In this document: positions 8,195 through 16,678 of the stretch, in pieces | Numbering within the stretch: the first letter of the stretch is position 1 | How the letters are laid out: each line of letters opens with the position of its first letter | Source of the DNA: Desulfobotulus pelophilus | GTDB lineage: Bacteria > Desulfobacterota > Desulfobacteria > Desulfobacterales > ASO4-4 | Length of the DNA: 64,000 nt | Direction: 5' to 3' | NCBI RefSeq assembly: GCF_026155325.1 | Contig: NZ_JAPFPW010000006.1 | Location: 110,466-174,465, forward strand | Notes under the pieces: model-generated | Told to the model about the DNA's origin: nothing | Seen by the model: only the letters and a program-made list of their open reading frames with translations | The model's database searches: none | Position numbers and translations under genes: made by a program

Positions 8195-9301
8195 ATGATG
8201 AAAAAATCTGCCACTGTAATAAAAATTGCAAAAGGGCTGACAGGACTGATGCTGTTCTGCGGCCTTGCAGCTTTGGGTGCCTATTTCAGCCTTTCGTTTC
8301 TGCTTCGCAGCACTTCAGAAATAGTGGTGCCGGACCTTAGGGAAAAAGACATCGTAGAGGTTCTGGAACGCATGGAAGCAGCCCGTATCGGCGTGCGGGT
8401 TGCAGGTTTTGAATTTTCTGGTGCTCTTCCCCAGAACTATGTACTCCGCCAGGATCCTCTTCCCGGCCATGTTCTCAAGGAAGGCAGAGAAGTACGGGTA
8501 TTTCTTTCAAGGGGGGTACAGAAATTTGCCATACCGGATACCCGTGGACTCCGGAAGGAAGAAGCTCTGAGTCGTTTCAGAAACATGCATTTTCAACCCG
8601 GACATATCACAACAGTCTTTCATGAGGCCCTGCCTCAGGGTCATGTGGTTGCAAGCGACCCTCCGTCGGGAAGCCTTGCTGCAAACGGAACATCCATCCA
8701 TCTTCTTGTGAGTTCCGGTAAACGGCCCGTAATGATCCGCATGCCGGATCTCGGCGGTATGCATGCCGACGAAATGCTGGCCATCGTGGAAAAAAGTCTC
8801 CTCCGGATTACGGACATCCAGAGTACCTGGGTGCCGGATATGCCGCTGAACCGGGTAATGGATCAGCACCCGACTCCCGGGACACAGGTCACCGCCAGAT
8901 CCGGTATCACCGTATACATTAACCGTGACCCGGACCATAAGCGCGACAGTCTTGATATCCTGTCAGGAATGAGACTCATCCGTTATCGTCTTCCCCACAC
9001 CCTTATTCGCTCCCATATCCGTGGAACGATCTCTGCTTGGGGTACCGAATTTGATTTTGTAAATGATGTCTTTGATGGAAACAGGGAAATCTCCTTACTC
9101 ATACCCGGTACAACGGAGGCCCATATCCGGATTGAAGAAAATGGTTTTCCGGTTTATGAAGCCAGACTGGATCCCTTTAGCACCCGATCACAGATTCTTT
9201 ACGATGCAGGACAGTATGGGATGTCCCTGATCCCTCCCTCTTTTCTTTACAAAGACAGAAAGCCAGTAACCGAAAATTCCGATGAAAGCGTAACGCCATG
9301 A
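8195..9301 (+). CDS. Membrane-anchored protein with three PASTA domains
   Basis: A 368-residue protein with one N-terminal membrane helix (about residues 13-35) followed by three PASTA repeats at roughly 45-108, 112-175 and 180-245, each with the pattern of a V/I-P-D-L/T-R entry, a long helix and a closing DPxPG or DPPSG turn plus a VxVxxSxG strand. The remaining 120 residues are unassigned. PASTA domains bind peptidoglycan or muropeptides and usually sit on Ser/Thr kinases or class B PBPs; here no catalytic domain is attached. PASTA-only proteins between rsmB and rpe recur in Desulfobacterota as far as I recall. It is coupled to rpe by a four-base overlap. Confidence 0.8.
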   Translation: MMKKSATVIKIAKGLTGLMLFCGLAALGAYFSLSFLLRSTSEIVVPDLREKDIVEVLERMEAARIGVRVAGFEFSGALPQNYVLRQDPLPGHVLKEGREVRVFLSRGVQKFAIPDTRGLRKEEALSRFRNMHFQPGHITTVFHEALPQGHVVASDPPSGSLAANGTSIHLLVSSGKRPVMIRMPDLGGMHADEMLAIVEKSLLRITDIQSTWVPDMPLNRVMDQHPTPGTQVTARSGITVYINRDPDHKRDSLDILSGMRLIRYRLPHTLIRSHIRGTISAWGTEFDFVNDVFDGNREISLLIPGTTEAHIRIEENGFPVYEARLDPFSTRSQILYDAGQYGMSLIPPSFLYKDRKPVTENSDESVTP

Positions 9302-9978
9302 AAACCCTTATTGCTCCTTCCATTCTCTCCGCTGATTTCACACGCCTTGGAGATGAAATACGGGCTGTGGAAACTGCCGGAGCAGACTGGATTCATGTTG
9401 ATGTCATGGATGGCCGTTTTGTACCGAACATCAGCTATGGTCCCATCATCGTTGAAGCTGCCAGAAAATGCACAACTCTTCCCCTTGACGTGCATCTGAT
9501 GATTGTGGAACCCGATTCCATGATTCCGGCCTTTGTCAAGGCTGGTGCCTCATGGATTTCCGTACATGCGGAAGCCTGCCCCCATCTGCATCGCAGCCTG
9601 CAGCTGATCCGCAGCCTGGGTGCAAAGGCCGGTGTTGCGCTCAACCCGGGTACCCCACCGGATGTACTGGATTATGTGATAGATGATGTTGACTTCATCC
9701 TTGTGATGACCGTCAATCCGGGTTTCGGGGGTCAGCAGTTTATTCCCCAGTGTCTGGACAAAATTGCCCGTATCCGTGAAAGGATAGTCCGAAGCGGGCG
9801 GACCATTCATCTGCAGGTAGACGGAGGCATCAATCAGAAAACCATCCGCCAGGTTACCATGGCCGGAGCGGATATTCTCGTTGCGGGTTCCGCTGTTTTC
9901 GGGACCGGAGATTATGGCCGAACCATCCAGCAGCTTCGCAATGTTGCCCAGCAAGGCCCCGAAAGGATCGAAGAATGA
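9298..9978 (+). CDS. rpe: Ribulose-phosphate 3-epimerase
   Basis: Interconverts ribulose 5-phosphate and xylulose 5-phosphate in the pentose phosphate pathway. The TIM-barrel signatures are intact: [15 protein letters not shown] at the N-terminus, [14 protein letters not shown] with the metal-binding His/Asp, LDVHLMI, and VDGGIN near residue 176 with the catalytic Asp. At 226 residues it is standard. The start overlaps the PASTA gene stop and its stop overlaps the aroQ start. Confidence 0.95.
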   Translation: MKTLIAPSILSADFTRLGDEIRAVETAGADWIHVDVMDGRFVPNISYGPIIVEAARKCTTLPLDVHLMIVEPDSMIPAFVKAGASWISVHAEACPHLHRSLQLIRSLGAKAGVALNPGTPPDVLDYVIDDVDFILVMTVNPGFGGQQFIPQCLDKIARIRERIVRSGRTIHLQVDGGINQKTIRQVTMAGADILVAGSAVFGTGDYGRTIQQLRNVAQQGPERIEE

Positions 9979-10430
9979 TGGGAAGCATTCTTGTCATCCA
10001 TGGTCCGAATCTGAACATGCTTGGTAAGAGGGAACCGCATATTTACGGAAGTCTCTCCCTTGATGATATTAACGCAGCTCTCATGGAAAAGGCGAATCAG
10101 GAGGGCTTCCTCCTTGAATCCTTTCAATCCAACCATGAAGGAGAGCTGGTGGACCGCATCCAGAAAGCCTTTGGTCATACAGACGGTCTGATCATCAATC
10201 CCGGCGCCTTTACCCACACCAGTGTCGCCATACGGGATGCACTTCTTATTCTGAATCTGCCTATCATTGAAGTTCACATCTCCAATATTCATAAACGCGA
10301 AGAATTCCGAAGGCACTCCTTTGTTTCGGATATTGCCACAGGTCAGATTGTGGGCCTGGGCGCAAGGGGATATATCCTTGCCCTCTCCGCCATAATGTCC
10401 ATACTTTCCAAGGAGGATTCTCTGAAGTGA
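9975..10430 (+). CDS. aroQ: Type II 3-dehydroquinate dehydratase
   Basis: Catalyses the third step of the shikimate pathway. The 151-residue length and motifs are those of the dodecameric type II enzyme: [17 protein letters not shown] (catalytic Tyr at its end), [27 protein letters not shown], and [17 protein letters not shown] (catalytic His and Arg). The first ATG overlaps the rpe stop; a second in-frame ATG is the next codon. Its stop overlaps the GTG start of the TetR gene. Confidence 0.95.
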   Translation: MMGSILVIHGPNLNMLGKREPHIYGSLSLDDINAALMEKANQEGFLLESFQSNHEGELVDRIQKAFGHTDGLIINPGAFTHTSVAIRDALLILNLPIIEVHISNIHKREEFRRHSFVSDIATGQIVGLGARGYILALSAIMSILSKEDSLK

Positions 10431-11065
10431 GCCCCAGAAAGACCTTTGAGCGGCTGCCGCTGGCAAAAAAGGAACGCGTTCTGGAGGCAGCTCTGCATGA
10501 ATTTGCCCAGCATGGCTATGGTGGAGCCAGCATCAATCGTATGGTGGAAAGGGCTGGTATAGCCAAAGGATCTGTATTCCAGTATTTCGGAGACAAAGAA
10601 GGCATATTCGCAGCGGTTTTCAGCCACAGTCTCCATCAAGTAAAAAACGCGCTGAGAAGAATTCGGGATGATGCGGATGATACGGATATTTTTAACCGGA
10701 TCGAACGAGTTTTTCACACAGGCCTAGCTTTTACTCAAAATCACCCCCTTGTGTACAGGCTGTACACCCATCTGATCACGGCTTCGGATATCCCCCAGAG
10801 GGACCTACTTTTATCGAGCCTCCGCAGTGAAGGCAAATTTTTTCTAGGAGAAATCCTTCAGGCCGCCATGGAGAGAGGAGAAATCCGATCCGATCTCCCC
10901 ATGGATGAAGCACTCTTTCTGCTGGAGGCCGTGATGGACCGTTTTCTGATGGCAACGGTGATGCCCTGTCTGGAGTCAGACTTCCTTCACGAAAGTTCGC
11001 CAAAAGACCGGGTTCGGGGCTTCATCCGCATCCTCCGGCATGGAATGGCCCCGGAAAAACCATGA
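10427..11065 (+). CDS. TetR-family transcriptional regulator
   Basis: A 212-residue protein whose N-terminal helix-turn-helix ([20 protein letters not shown], about residues 33-52, followed by FGDKEGIF) is diagnostic of TetR/AcrR repressors; the C-terminal ligand-binding region is not assignable. The GTG start overlaps the aroQ stop and its stop overlaps the next gene, so it is buried in a housekeeping operon, unusual for a repressor that often controls a divergent neighbour. Its target and ligand are unknown. Confidence 0.87.
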   Translation: MSPRKTFERLPLAKKERVLEAALHEFAQHGYGGASINRMVERAGIAKGSVFQYFGDKEGIFAAVFSHSLHQVKNALRRIRDDADDTDIFNRIERVFHTGLAFTQNHPLVYRLYTHLITASDIPQRDLLLSSLRSEGKFFLGEILQAAMERGEIRSDLPMDEALFLLEAVMDRFLMATVMPCLESDFLHESSPKDRVRGFIRILRHGMAPEKP

Positions 11066-11781
11066 AACCCATTCTCATACTCACAGCTGTTGATGGCGAA
11101 GCCCGCCCCATACAGAGCCTGCTGTATGGTACGAAGAGCATGCAAGTGGCCGGCCTTCCCGTAATCCGGGGTTACTGCGCGGGCCAAAGGGTCTACCTCT
11201 TCACTTCCGGTCCTGGCACCTTCAATACAGCCGCCAGACTTTCTGTACTCCTTTCCCGCATACACCCGAAACTGATACTCCAGGCTGGTTGCGGAGGCAT
11301 GTACCCCGGCAGCGGTCTTGTCATGGGTGGCCTGGCAGTGGCAACCATGGAGCTTGATCTTCATACAGGACTGGAAAGCCCATCCGTACTCCCCTCTCCC
11401 CTGCCCTTTTCTCTTCTGGATAACGGCCCTCACCGCCCCGGGCTCTATCCTGCGCACGAAAGCCTTGTGCGATCTGCCATGGCTATTCTCCGTAACGAGA
11501 ACCTGAACCCGGTCTCCGGACCTTTTGTCACACTGAGCTGTGTCAGTACATCGGGAGAAAGGGCCACTGCCATAAGGGAAGAAACGGGTGCCATCATCGA
11601 AAACATGGAGGGAGCGGCTGCATTTCATACAGCCGCCCTGTATCATATTCCCATTCTGGAGCTCCGCAGTGTCAGCAATCCCGCTGGGACACGCAGAAAA
11701 GAAGACTGGGATCTGAAAACGGCCTTTCTCAGGGCAGCAGAAGGAGTTGGCTCTCTCCTTAAAGCGGCTATCCAGCCCTGA
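11062..11781 (+). CDS. mqnB: Futalosine hydrolase-like nucleosidase
   Basis: A 239-residue protein of the purine-nucleosidase/phosphorylase fold. The segment QAGCGGMYPGSGLVMGGLAV and the late ENMEGAAAFHTAALYHIP followed by ELRSVSN match futalosine hydrolase, which cleaves hypoxanthine from futalosine in the alternative menaquinone pathway. ENMEGAA carries the ribose-contacting Glu-Met-Glu. Other nucleosidases (MTA/SAH nucleosidase) share the fold, but the E-N-M-E-G-A-A and R-x-V/I-S-N pair favour MqnB. It is the last gene of this plus-strand run, overlapping the TetR stop. No other mqn genes are in the window. Confidence 0.75.
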   Translation: MKPILILTAVDGEARPIQSLLYGTKSMQVAGLPVIRGYCAGQRVYLFTSGPGTFNTAARLSVLLSRIHPKLILQAGCGGMYPGSGLVMGGLAVATMELDLHTGLESPSVLPSPLPFSLLDNGPHRPGLYPAHESLVRSAMAILRNENLNPVSGPFVTLSCVSTSGERATAIREETGAIIENMEGAAAFHTAALYHIPILELRSVSNPAGTRRKEDWDLKTAFLRAAEGVGSLLKAAIQP

Positions 11782-12896
11782 AGGGGTTGGCTTGGAATTT
11801 TTCGCCGCCAGATCAGGCCACAGGTTTCTCTTATTACACATACTAATTGGCTCATAACGCACTCGACATTAAGCCAAAATATACTGAGTGTCTTGTTCTC
11901 TAAAAAACTGGCAACTTTTATGGTTTGCTTTTGCAATGATCTCAATATAGAAAAGGCCTTTTTTTTGAGATCTTCCGGTCCTGAAACAACCATCTTTCCA
12001 ATCTTGTGATGTTTCAGGTATCCCCATACCATTTCATCCGGGTTCAAATGGGGTGAGTATGGAGGCAGGAAGAATAAACGGAGCCTTCCAGCCGTTTCTT
12101 CAACAAATTTATTGACCTTGCCTGATTTATGGACGGGATGCCCGTCCACAATGAGAAAGACAGGAGAATCAGCTTTGTAAATCAGACGTTTCAAAAATGA
12201 GATGAACTTATCGGAATCCATTTTTCCATCAATGGTCATGAACCGGAGTTCCCCCGAGGGAGTGATAGCCGAAACCATGTTGATACCAAAGCGAGCCCCC
12301 GTTTTTTCAACGACGGGGGTGACTCCTGTGGGAGCCCAGGTCGTCCCACTGTGGTAGTCTGATCTTACGGTTGATTCATCGGCAAAAAAGATTTTTGCAT
12401 TCTCTTTTTCAGCTTGCTTCTTGATTTCCGGGAATTTGTTTTGAACCCATTCCTTTACCCGGTCTTCGTCCCTCTGCCAGGCTTTTTTTAAAGGCTTCTG
12501 CGGCGAAAAACCAACTTTTTTCAAAAGACGACCGACAGTGGCATTACTTATGGAAACATCGAACTCCTTTTTGATAAACTCCCGAATCATTTCACGGGTC
12601 CACAGCGCAAATGGGAATCCGTAGTCCATAGGATTTTTATCCGCTATCTTCCAGAAAAGCTCATCAAAATCTTTGGTCTGGAACTTAACGGGCCGACCTG
12701 AGATCGGTTTCGTCTTTAAAGCGTCAAGGCCGCCTTTGCGGTATTTGGCTATCCACTGGTAAATTGCGGATCGATGGTAACCCAGAGCCCTGGCGATAAC
12801 CTCTGGGCTTTCACCCGATTCGATCTGCTGCACGGCGCGTATGCGGATAGCCTCACGGGTCTTATGATCGAGTTTTCTAGCGTCTTGTTTTTTCAT
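11643..12896 (-). CDS. IS630-family transposase, reading frame runs past the element
   Basis: The N-terminal two-thirds is a typical IS630 transposase: helix-turn-helix (ARALGYHRSAIYQWIAKYRKG), a second winged-helix region (SNATVGRLLKKVGFSPQKP), then the DDE core with FFADESTVRSD, VFLIVDGHPVHKSG and LPPYSPHLNPDEMVWGYLK supplying the Asp, Asp and Glu. ATG at 12896 is preferred over 12905 because MKKQ follows a better-spaced site. No stop occurs inside the element: the frame crosses the left inverted repeat (as VIRETCGL) and continues about 55 codons antisense to mqnB. The catalytic core is intact, so mobility may be retained, but the C-terminus is probably not native. Confidence 0.85.
   Translation of the reverse strand: MKKQDARKLDHKTREAIRIRAVQQIESGESPEVIARALGYHRSAIYQWIAKYRKGGLDALKTKPISGRPVKFQTKDFDELFWKIADKNPMDYGFPFALWTREMIREFIKKEFDVSISNATVGRLLKKVGFSPQKPLKKAWQRDEDRVKEWVQNKFPEIKKQAEKENAKIFFADESTVRSDYHSGTTWAPTGVTPVVEKTGARFGINMVSAITPSGELRFMTIDGKMDSDKFISFLKRLIYKADSPVFLIVDGHPVHKSGKVNKFVEETAGRLRLFFLPPYSPHLNPDEMVWGYLKHHKIGKMVVSGPEDLKKKAFSILRSLQKQTIKVASFLENKTLSIFWLNVECVMSQLVCVIRETCGLIWRRKIPSQPLQGWIAALRREPTPSAALRKAVFRSQSSFLRVPAGLLTLRSSRMGI
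11820..11836 (+). repeat. IS630 left terminal inverted repeat
   Basis: ACAGGTTTCTCTTATTA; pairs with the right repeat at 12938-12954 with one mismatch (T for C at position 15). Confidence 0.7.
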
Positions 12897-12937
12897 AAGC
12901 AGCAATATACATCATGTCGAGTGGGTTTTGAACTTTT

Positions 12938-12954
12938 TAGTAAGAGAAACCTGT
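12938..12954 (-). repeat. IS630 right terminal inverted repeat
   Basis: On the minus strand reads ACAGGTTTCTCTTACTA, matching the left repeat at 16 of 17 positions. Confidence 0.7.
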
Positions 12955-12965
12955 TCCATAGAAGG

Positions 12966-12995
12966 ACCTGTGCCTGCAACAGGAAAACCACAGGT
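12966..12995. other. Inverted repeat beside the IS right end
   Basis: ACCTGTG (12966-12972) is inverted as CACAGGT (12989-12995), just after the htpX stop on the minus strand. The loop contains a smaller CCTG/CAGG pair. No T-run follows on the minus strand, so it is not a convincing terminator. Confidence 0.3.
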
Positions 12996-13032
12996 CGGCA
13001 GAATTCAAGAACGGGTAACGGCTCCGTTCAGG

Positions 13033-13884
13033 TCAACCCCTTTGCCTGCCTGCCATATTCCTCAGTCTGGCAATACGCTCTTCCATGGGAGGATGGGTGG
13101 AGAAAAGCTTTGCCATGGAAGAGCCTCCGGAAAGCGGATTGACAATAAACATATGAGCCGTAGCTGGCCTTGCATCATCCATGGGTCTTCTTGCAACGCC
13201 CTGCTGCAGCTTATTCAGCGCACCGGCAAGAGACAGGGGATTGCCACAGAGCTCAGCCCCCTTTGCATCCGCCATGAACTCACGGGACCTTGAGACTGCC
13301 ATCTGTATCAGACTTGCGGCCACAGGCGCAAGAAAAGCTATCAGCAAACCTCCAACCACATTACCCCTTTGACCATCGCCACCCCGTCCACCGAAAATGG
13401 CCGCCCACTGCATCATGCTGGCTATCATTGAAATAGCTCCTGCAAAGGTTGCGGCCACGGTACCCACCAGAGTATCCCGATTGGCAACATGGGCAAGTTC
13501 ATGGGCCATCACCCCTTCCAGTTCTTCCCGGGAAAGCAGGTTGAGGATACCCCTTGTGGCGGCCACAGCTGCATTCTCCGGATTTCTGCCTGTGGCAAAG
13601 GCATTGGGGCTGTCCGATGGGATCACATACACCTTCGGCATGGGCAGGCCTCCCCTCCGGGCGAGTTTTTCCACAATTTCATAGAGTGCCGTTCCAGGCT
13701 CTGCCTCTTCCGCCTTGTACATACGAAGCACAATTTTATCGGAGTTCCAGTAGGTGAAAAAATTCATCCCCGCTGCTATGGCAAAAGCAATCATTGCACC
13801 GGAACTGCCTCCTATGGCACTGCCCATACCCACCATCAGGAGGGTTAACAAAGTGAGCAAAAACCCGGTTTTCAGACTGTTCAT
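13033..13884 (-). CDS. htpX: Membrane zinc metalloprotease HtpX
   Basis: An M48-family inner-membrane protease that degrades misfolded membrane proteins. It has two N-terminal membrane helices (about residues 5-45), the zinc-binding motif HELAH at residues 128-132 followed by VANRDTL, two more hydrophobic segments near 145-190, and the distal Glu in [13 protein letters not shown]. At 283 residues it is standard length. The ATG follows GGAGGTTTCC. A TATAAT lies about 45 bases upstream of the start on the minus strand. Confidence 0.94.
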   Translation of the reverse strand: MNSLKTGFLLTLLTLLMVGMGSAIGGSSGAMIAFAIAAGMNFFTYWNSDKIVLRMYKAEEAEPGTALYEIVEKLARRGGLPMPKVYVIPSDSPNAFATGRNPENAAVAATRGILNLLSREELEGVMAHELAHVANRDTLVGTVAATFAGAISMIASMMQWAAIFGGRGGDGQRGNVVGGLLIAFLAPVAASLIQMAVSRSREFMADAKGAELCGNPLSLAGALNKLQQGVARRPMDDARPATAHMFIVNPLSGGSSMAKLFSTHPPMEERIARLRNMAGRQRG

Positions 13885-13929
13885 GGAAACCTCCGTCTCT
13901 TTTCCTTATGTAAAGCTTGTTTTTTCGGT

Positions 13930-13935
13930 ATTATA
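13930..13935 (-). promoter_or_regulatory. -10 box of htpX
   Basis: A perfect TATAAT on the minus strand, 46 bases before the htpX ATG. The -35 position is weak (ATCAAA-like), so an activator or alternative sigma factor is possible; no clear heat-shock consensus was found. Confidence 0.45.
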
Positions 13936-14004
13936 CTGAATACGAAAGAAGATTTGATCATAATGTAATGGAAAAAATAAGAAATATTCCATACAAGTCA
14001 AGAT

Positions 14005-14103
14005 ATGAATAAAGATTCATCTGAAAAGGCTGCTTCCCAGCAGCAGCAGGTCATGGTAAATGAGCTGCTGGGTCCATATGGCTGGCCCGTCCGGATTCAT
14101 TAA
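14005..14103 (+). CDS. Possible 32-residue peptide upstream of the CvfB-like gene
   Basis: A short frame ATG-TAA encodes a peptide beginning MNKDSSEKAASQQQQ and ending in WPVRIH. It lies between the divergent htpX promoter and the S1-domain gene. The ribosome-binding site is weak, so it may be noncoding leader sequence or an upstream peptide. No relatives recognised. Confidence 0.2.
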   Translation: MNKDSSEKAASQQQQVMVNELLGPYGWPVRIH

Positions 14104-14143
14104 GGATCCTATTTCATCCACCTGACATGTGCAAAGGCAGACC

Positions 14144-14983
14144 ATGCTGAAAATCGGAGAAATGAACGAACTGGTAGCCGAACGGCGTCTTGAATTCGGA
14201 TTTTACCTCACCTGCGGTGAAGAAGAAGTTCTCCTTCCCAATAAATATGTACCGGGAGATCTTAGTATCGGAGATTCCATCCGGGTTTTTGTGTACACGG
14301 ATTCTGAAGACCGGCTCCTTGCCACAACCCTTACGCCAAAGGCCATGGTGGGAGACTATGCCTTGCTGAAGGTAAAAGATGTCACGGATTTTGGTACATT
14401 TTTTGACTGGGGGCTGGAAAAGGATCTGCTGGTTCCCCTGAATCAGCAGCGCCACAACATGGCCATCGGACAGAGGCATGTGGTCCGGCTCTGTCTGGAT
14501 GAAACAACACGGCGGGTTTACGGCACCACCCGTATCAGCCGTTCTTGTAAACAACACACCAACGAACTCCTTCCCGGTCAGGAAGTGCATCTGCTGATTT
14601 ATAATATTACCAGGCTGGGCTATCAGGCGGTAATCAACCAGTGCTACGACGGGATGGTGCATAAAAACGAAATCTTCACGGAGATTACCATTGGTGATCA
14701 AATTACCGGTTACATTTCTAAAATACGTGAGGACGGTAAAATTGACCTTGTCCTGAAAAAACCAGGATACACGTCCATTTCCGTGTCAGCGGAAAAAATT
14801 ATCACAGCTCTCGAAAACGCAGGTGGATTCATGCCCTGCACGGACAAAACGGTGCCAGAAGAAATATATAATTTTTTCTCCATGAGTAAAAAAGAATTCA
14901 AACGTGCGGCTGGCAATCTTCTTAAAACCGGAAAAATCCTTATGACGGATAAAGGTATCTCACTGAAAACACCTCCATCTTAA
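14144..14983 (+). CDS. CvfB-like S1-domain RNA-binding protein
   Basis: A 279-residue protein with the CvfB/YitL layout: an N-terminal S1-like domain (MLKIGEMNELVAERRLEFGF, then LLPNKYVP), tandem S1 domains including VKDVTDFGTFFDWGLEKDLL and YQAVINQCYDGMVHKNEIF, and a C-terminal winged helix with FFSMSKKEFKRAAGNLLK. Family members bind RNA and affect virulence or stress genes in Firmicutes; the role here is not known. The ATG at 14144 has AAAGGCAG before it; a GTG at 14129 would add five residues. Its stop codon overlaps the stop of the convergent amidotransferase gene. Confidence 0.82.
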   Translation: MLKIGEMNELVAERRLEFGFYLTCGEEEVLLPNKYVPGDLSIGDSIRVFVYTDSEDRLLATTLTPKAMVGDYALLKVKDVTDFGTFFDWGLEKDLLVPLNQQRHNMAIGQRHVVRLCLDETTRRVYGTTRISRSCKQHTNELLPGQEVHLLIYNITRLGYQAVINQCYDGMVHKNEIFTEITIGDQITGYISKIREDGKIDLVLKKPGYTSISVSAEKIITALENAGGFMPCTDKTVPEEIYNFFSMSKKEFKRAAGNLLKTGKILMTDKGISLKTPPS

Positions 14984-15642
14984 GAGGATGAAGCGCGGAT
15001 GAGGGCACGGATCAGGCGTTGCTGGGGCCGGTTCCAAACCAGCCATTCCGGATGCCACTGTACTCCCAGGATAAACTGGTGATCCAGTGACTCAATGGCC
15101 TGCACCAGCCCGTGCCGATCACGGGCGACAACAGCAATGCCCCGCCCTGTTTCCTGAACCGCCTGATGATGCAGACTGTTCACCCGGCACCAGGTAACAC
15201 CCAGAATCCTGCGCAGTCTGCTGCCCGAACAAATGCCCACATACTTACGGGGCAGCACGGTCCGTCTCGGTATCAATCCTTCATGGCTGATATAGATATC
15301 TCCATACAGCGTTCCCCCGAAAAAGACATTGATCATCTGAGCTCCCCGGCAGATTCCAAGCACAGGACAATTTCGGGGTATGAACTGCTGGAGGAGAGCC
15401 AGCTCAAGCCTGTCCCTTGCCGGGTCCAGCCGGACATCAGGGACAACATCACCGCCGTAAAGGGAGGCATGGATATCATCGCCCCCCCCGATGATCAGGC
15501 CATCCAGCCGCACCGGAAAAGACCGGGACGGAGAAAGACGTAGGGGCTGGCCCCCCTGTCTCCATACAGCAAACCAGTCAAAAAACCAGGAAAGCTGACT
15601 CTTATCGTCCGATGTCGTGATACCAATCAGAGGACGTGCCAT
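14980..15642 (-). CDS. Class I glutamine amidotransferase (peptidase C26 / PuuD-like)
   Basis: A 220-residue stand-alone class I amidotransferase-fold protein. The nucleophile Cys98 lies in LGICRGAQMINVFFGG and the catalytic His-Glu pair in LGVQWHPEW near residue 197; GLIIGGGDDIHASLYGG near 48-64 is the usual oxyanion region. Characterised relatives hydrolyse gamma-glutamyl bonds (PuuD). Here it is the last of three minus-strand genes, 20 bases after an amidoligase gene, which points to removal or editing of an amide or gamma-glutamyl linkage made by that ligase rather than to putrescine catabolism. No other puu genes are present. Confidence 0.85.
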   Translation of the reverse strand: MARPLIGITTSDDKSQLSWFFDWFAVWRQGGQPLRLSPSRSFPVRLDGLIIGGGDDIHASLYGGDVVPDVRLDPARDRLELALLQQFIPRNCPVLGICRGAQMINVFFGGTLYGDIYISHEGLIPRRTVLPRKYVGICSGSRLRRILGVTWCRVNSLHHQAVQETGRGIAVVARDRHGLVQAIESLDHQFILGVQWHPEWLVWNRPQQRLIRALIRASSS

Positions 15643-15662
15643 TGCACAGCGTCTTCCTTTCT

Positions 15663-16649
15663 TTACAGGTCACGCATCCAGGTACGGAAGTGCTCCATCC
15701 ATCGGTCCATCCTTCCAGAGGATGCCCTCTGCAGATATTCGGAAGATATACGGGCAAGTTTTTTTTCATCAGCAGCAAGGTGCTCCACAAGCAGCCAGCG
15801 CTGCCATTCCCTCACAATACGCCATTCCGGATCAGACAGGTTCGCGTCCGGCAAACGGTAATGGAACGCAGGCCGGGGCCGGATCAGACGGCTTCGAAAA
15901 ATTTCATGGGGATAGTCGGGACAAAGATGGGCAAAGAGAGGATAACAATCCAACTCCCTGTTGCGGGATGGATTGTCCAGAATATAATCAGCAATCATCC
16001 GGTTCAGTTCTGGATAATAGCCAGGATGTAAGACCTTCTTCCGGTAAGATTCAGGGAATGGATTGGCATGGGGCAGAATCTCTCTTGTACTATCCCGCAT
16101 GGACTTTTCGCGAAGCCAGTCCGACAGAAGCAGATAGGCCTTCATATGATTACATATGCTCCTCAGGCTAAAATCCGGCACCTCAGGGTTGAGATGGAGA
16201 CCAAACCCGTAAAAAACACTGTCTCCGGTACCTTTAGCACCGGCATCCCGCAAAGCCTTCACAAGCCGATCCAGCTGGTGCAGTTCATCCCATGGGACAG
16301 GAGGACAGGTAATTTCCGTTGGAACCACAGCCATGGCAACATCCCCGATCCATTCTCTGGCCTTGGTTTCCAGGCTGATACTAACACTGCCCGGCTCCCC
16401 TTCCGGTCCAGCCCCACCCTTTTTTTCCGGATGGGCATACTGGGTATCCAGCTCCACGCGGAAAGTTCCCCACTTTGTGCGGGTCACCTCTGCTCTGTGT
16501 GCACTGACACGTGCCGGTATGCCATCAAAAACCTGTGCCACAATGCGAGCGGCATCCAAACTTGCCATACCTGCCAACTCAATTTCTACTCCCACCTTTC
16601 TCAAATGCCCCTTTGCGGTACGGGAAATGGGAGGTGTCAGGGTTTTCAT
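15663..16649 (-). CDS. Amidoligase-family enzyme
   Basis: A 328-residue protein of the amidoligase family (glutamine-synthetase-like COOH-NH2 ligases). The N-terminal KVGVEIELAGM holds the metal-binding Glu-x-Glu, FRVELDTQYAHP is the second conserved strand, VPTEITCPPVPW the next acidic strand, and FGLHLNPEVPDFS carries the conserved His-x-Asn. These enzymes are predicted to form amide bonds on small molecules or peptides in an ATP-dependent way. The ATG at 16649 follows GAGGGAAAGCTC and matches the family start; an upstream ATG at 16694 is less likely. It sits between a gene of unknown function and a class I amidotransferase, a linkage reported in comparative-genomic work on the family. Confidence 0.83.
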   Translation of the reverse strand: MKTLTPPISRTAKGHLRKVGVEIELAGMASLDAARIVAQVFDGIPARVSAHRAEVTRTKWGTFRVELDTQYAHPEKKGGAGPEGEPGSVSISLETKAREWIGDVAMAVVPTEITCPPVPWDELHQLDRLVKALRDAGAKGTGDSVFYGFGLHLNPEVPDFSLRSICNHMKAYLLLSDWLREKSMRDSTREILPHANPFPESYRKKVLHPGYYPELNRMIADYILDNPSRNRELDCYPLFAHLCPDYPHEIFRSRLIRPRPAFHYRLPDANLSDPEWRIVREWQRWLLVEHLAADEKKLARISSEYLQRASSGRMDRWMEHFRTWMRDL

Positions 16650-16678
16650 GAGCTTTCCCTCTGCAAACAGGTTTGGGG

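Larger units (their letters stand above)
11820..12954 (-). mobile_element. IS630-type insertion sequence
   Basis: A single transposase gene is bracketed by inverted repeats: ACAGGTTTCTCTTA at 11820-11833 is exactly inverted at 12941-12954 and the match continues with one mismatch for three more bases. A second inverted pair, CACTCGACAT, lies inside at 11860-11869 and 12914-12923. The element sits between the convergent ends of mqnB and htpX and interrupts neither. The TA target duplication expected for IS630 is not evident directly outside the outer repeats, so the exact ends are uncertain. Confidence 0.75.
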
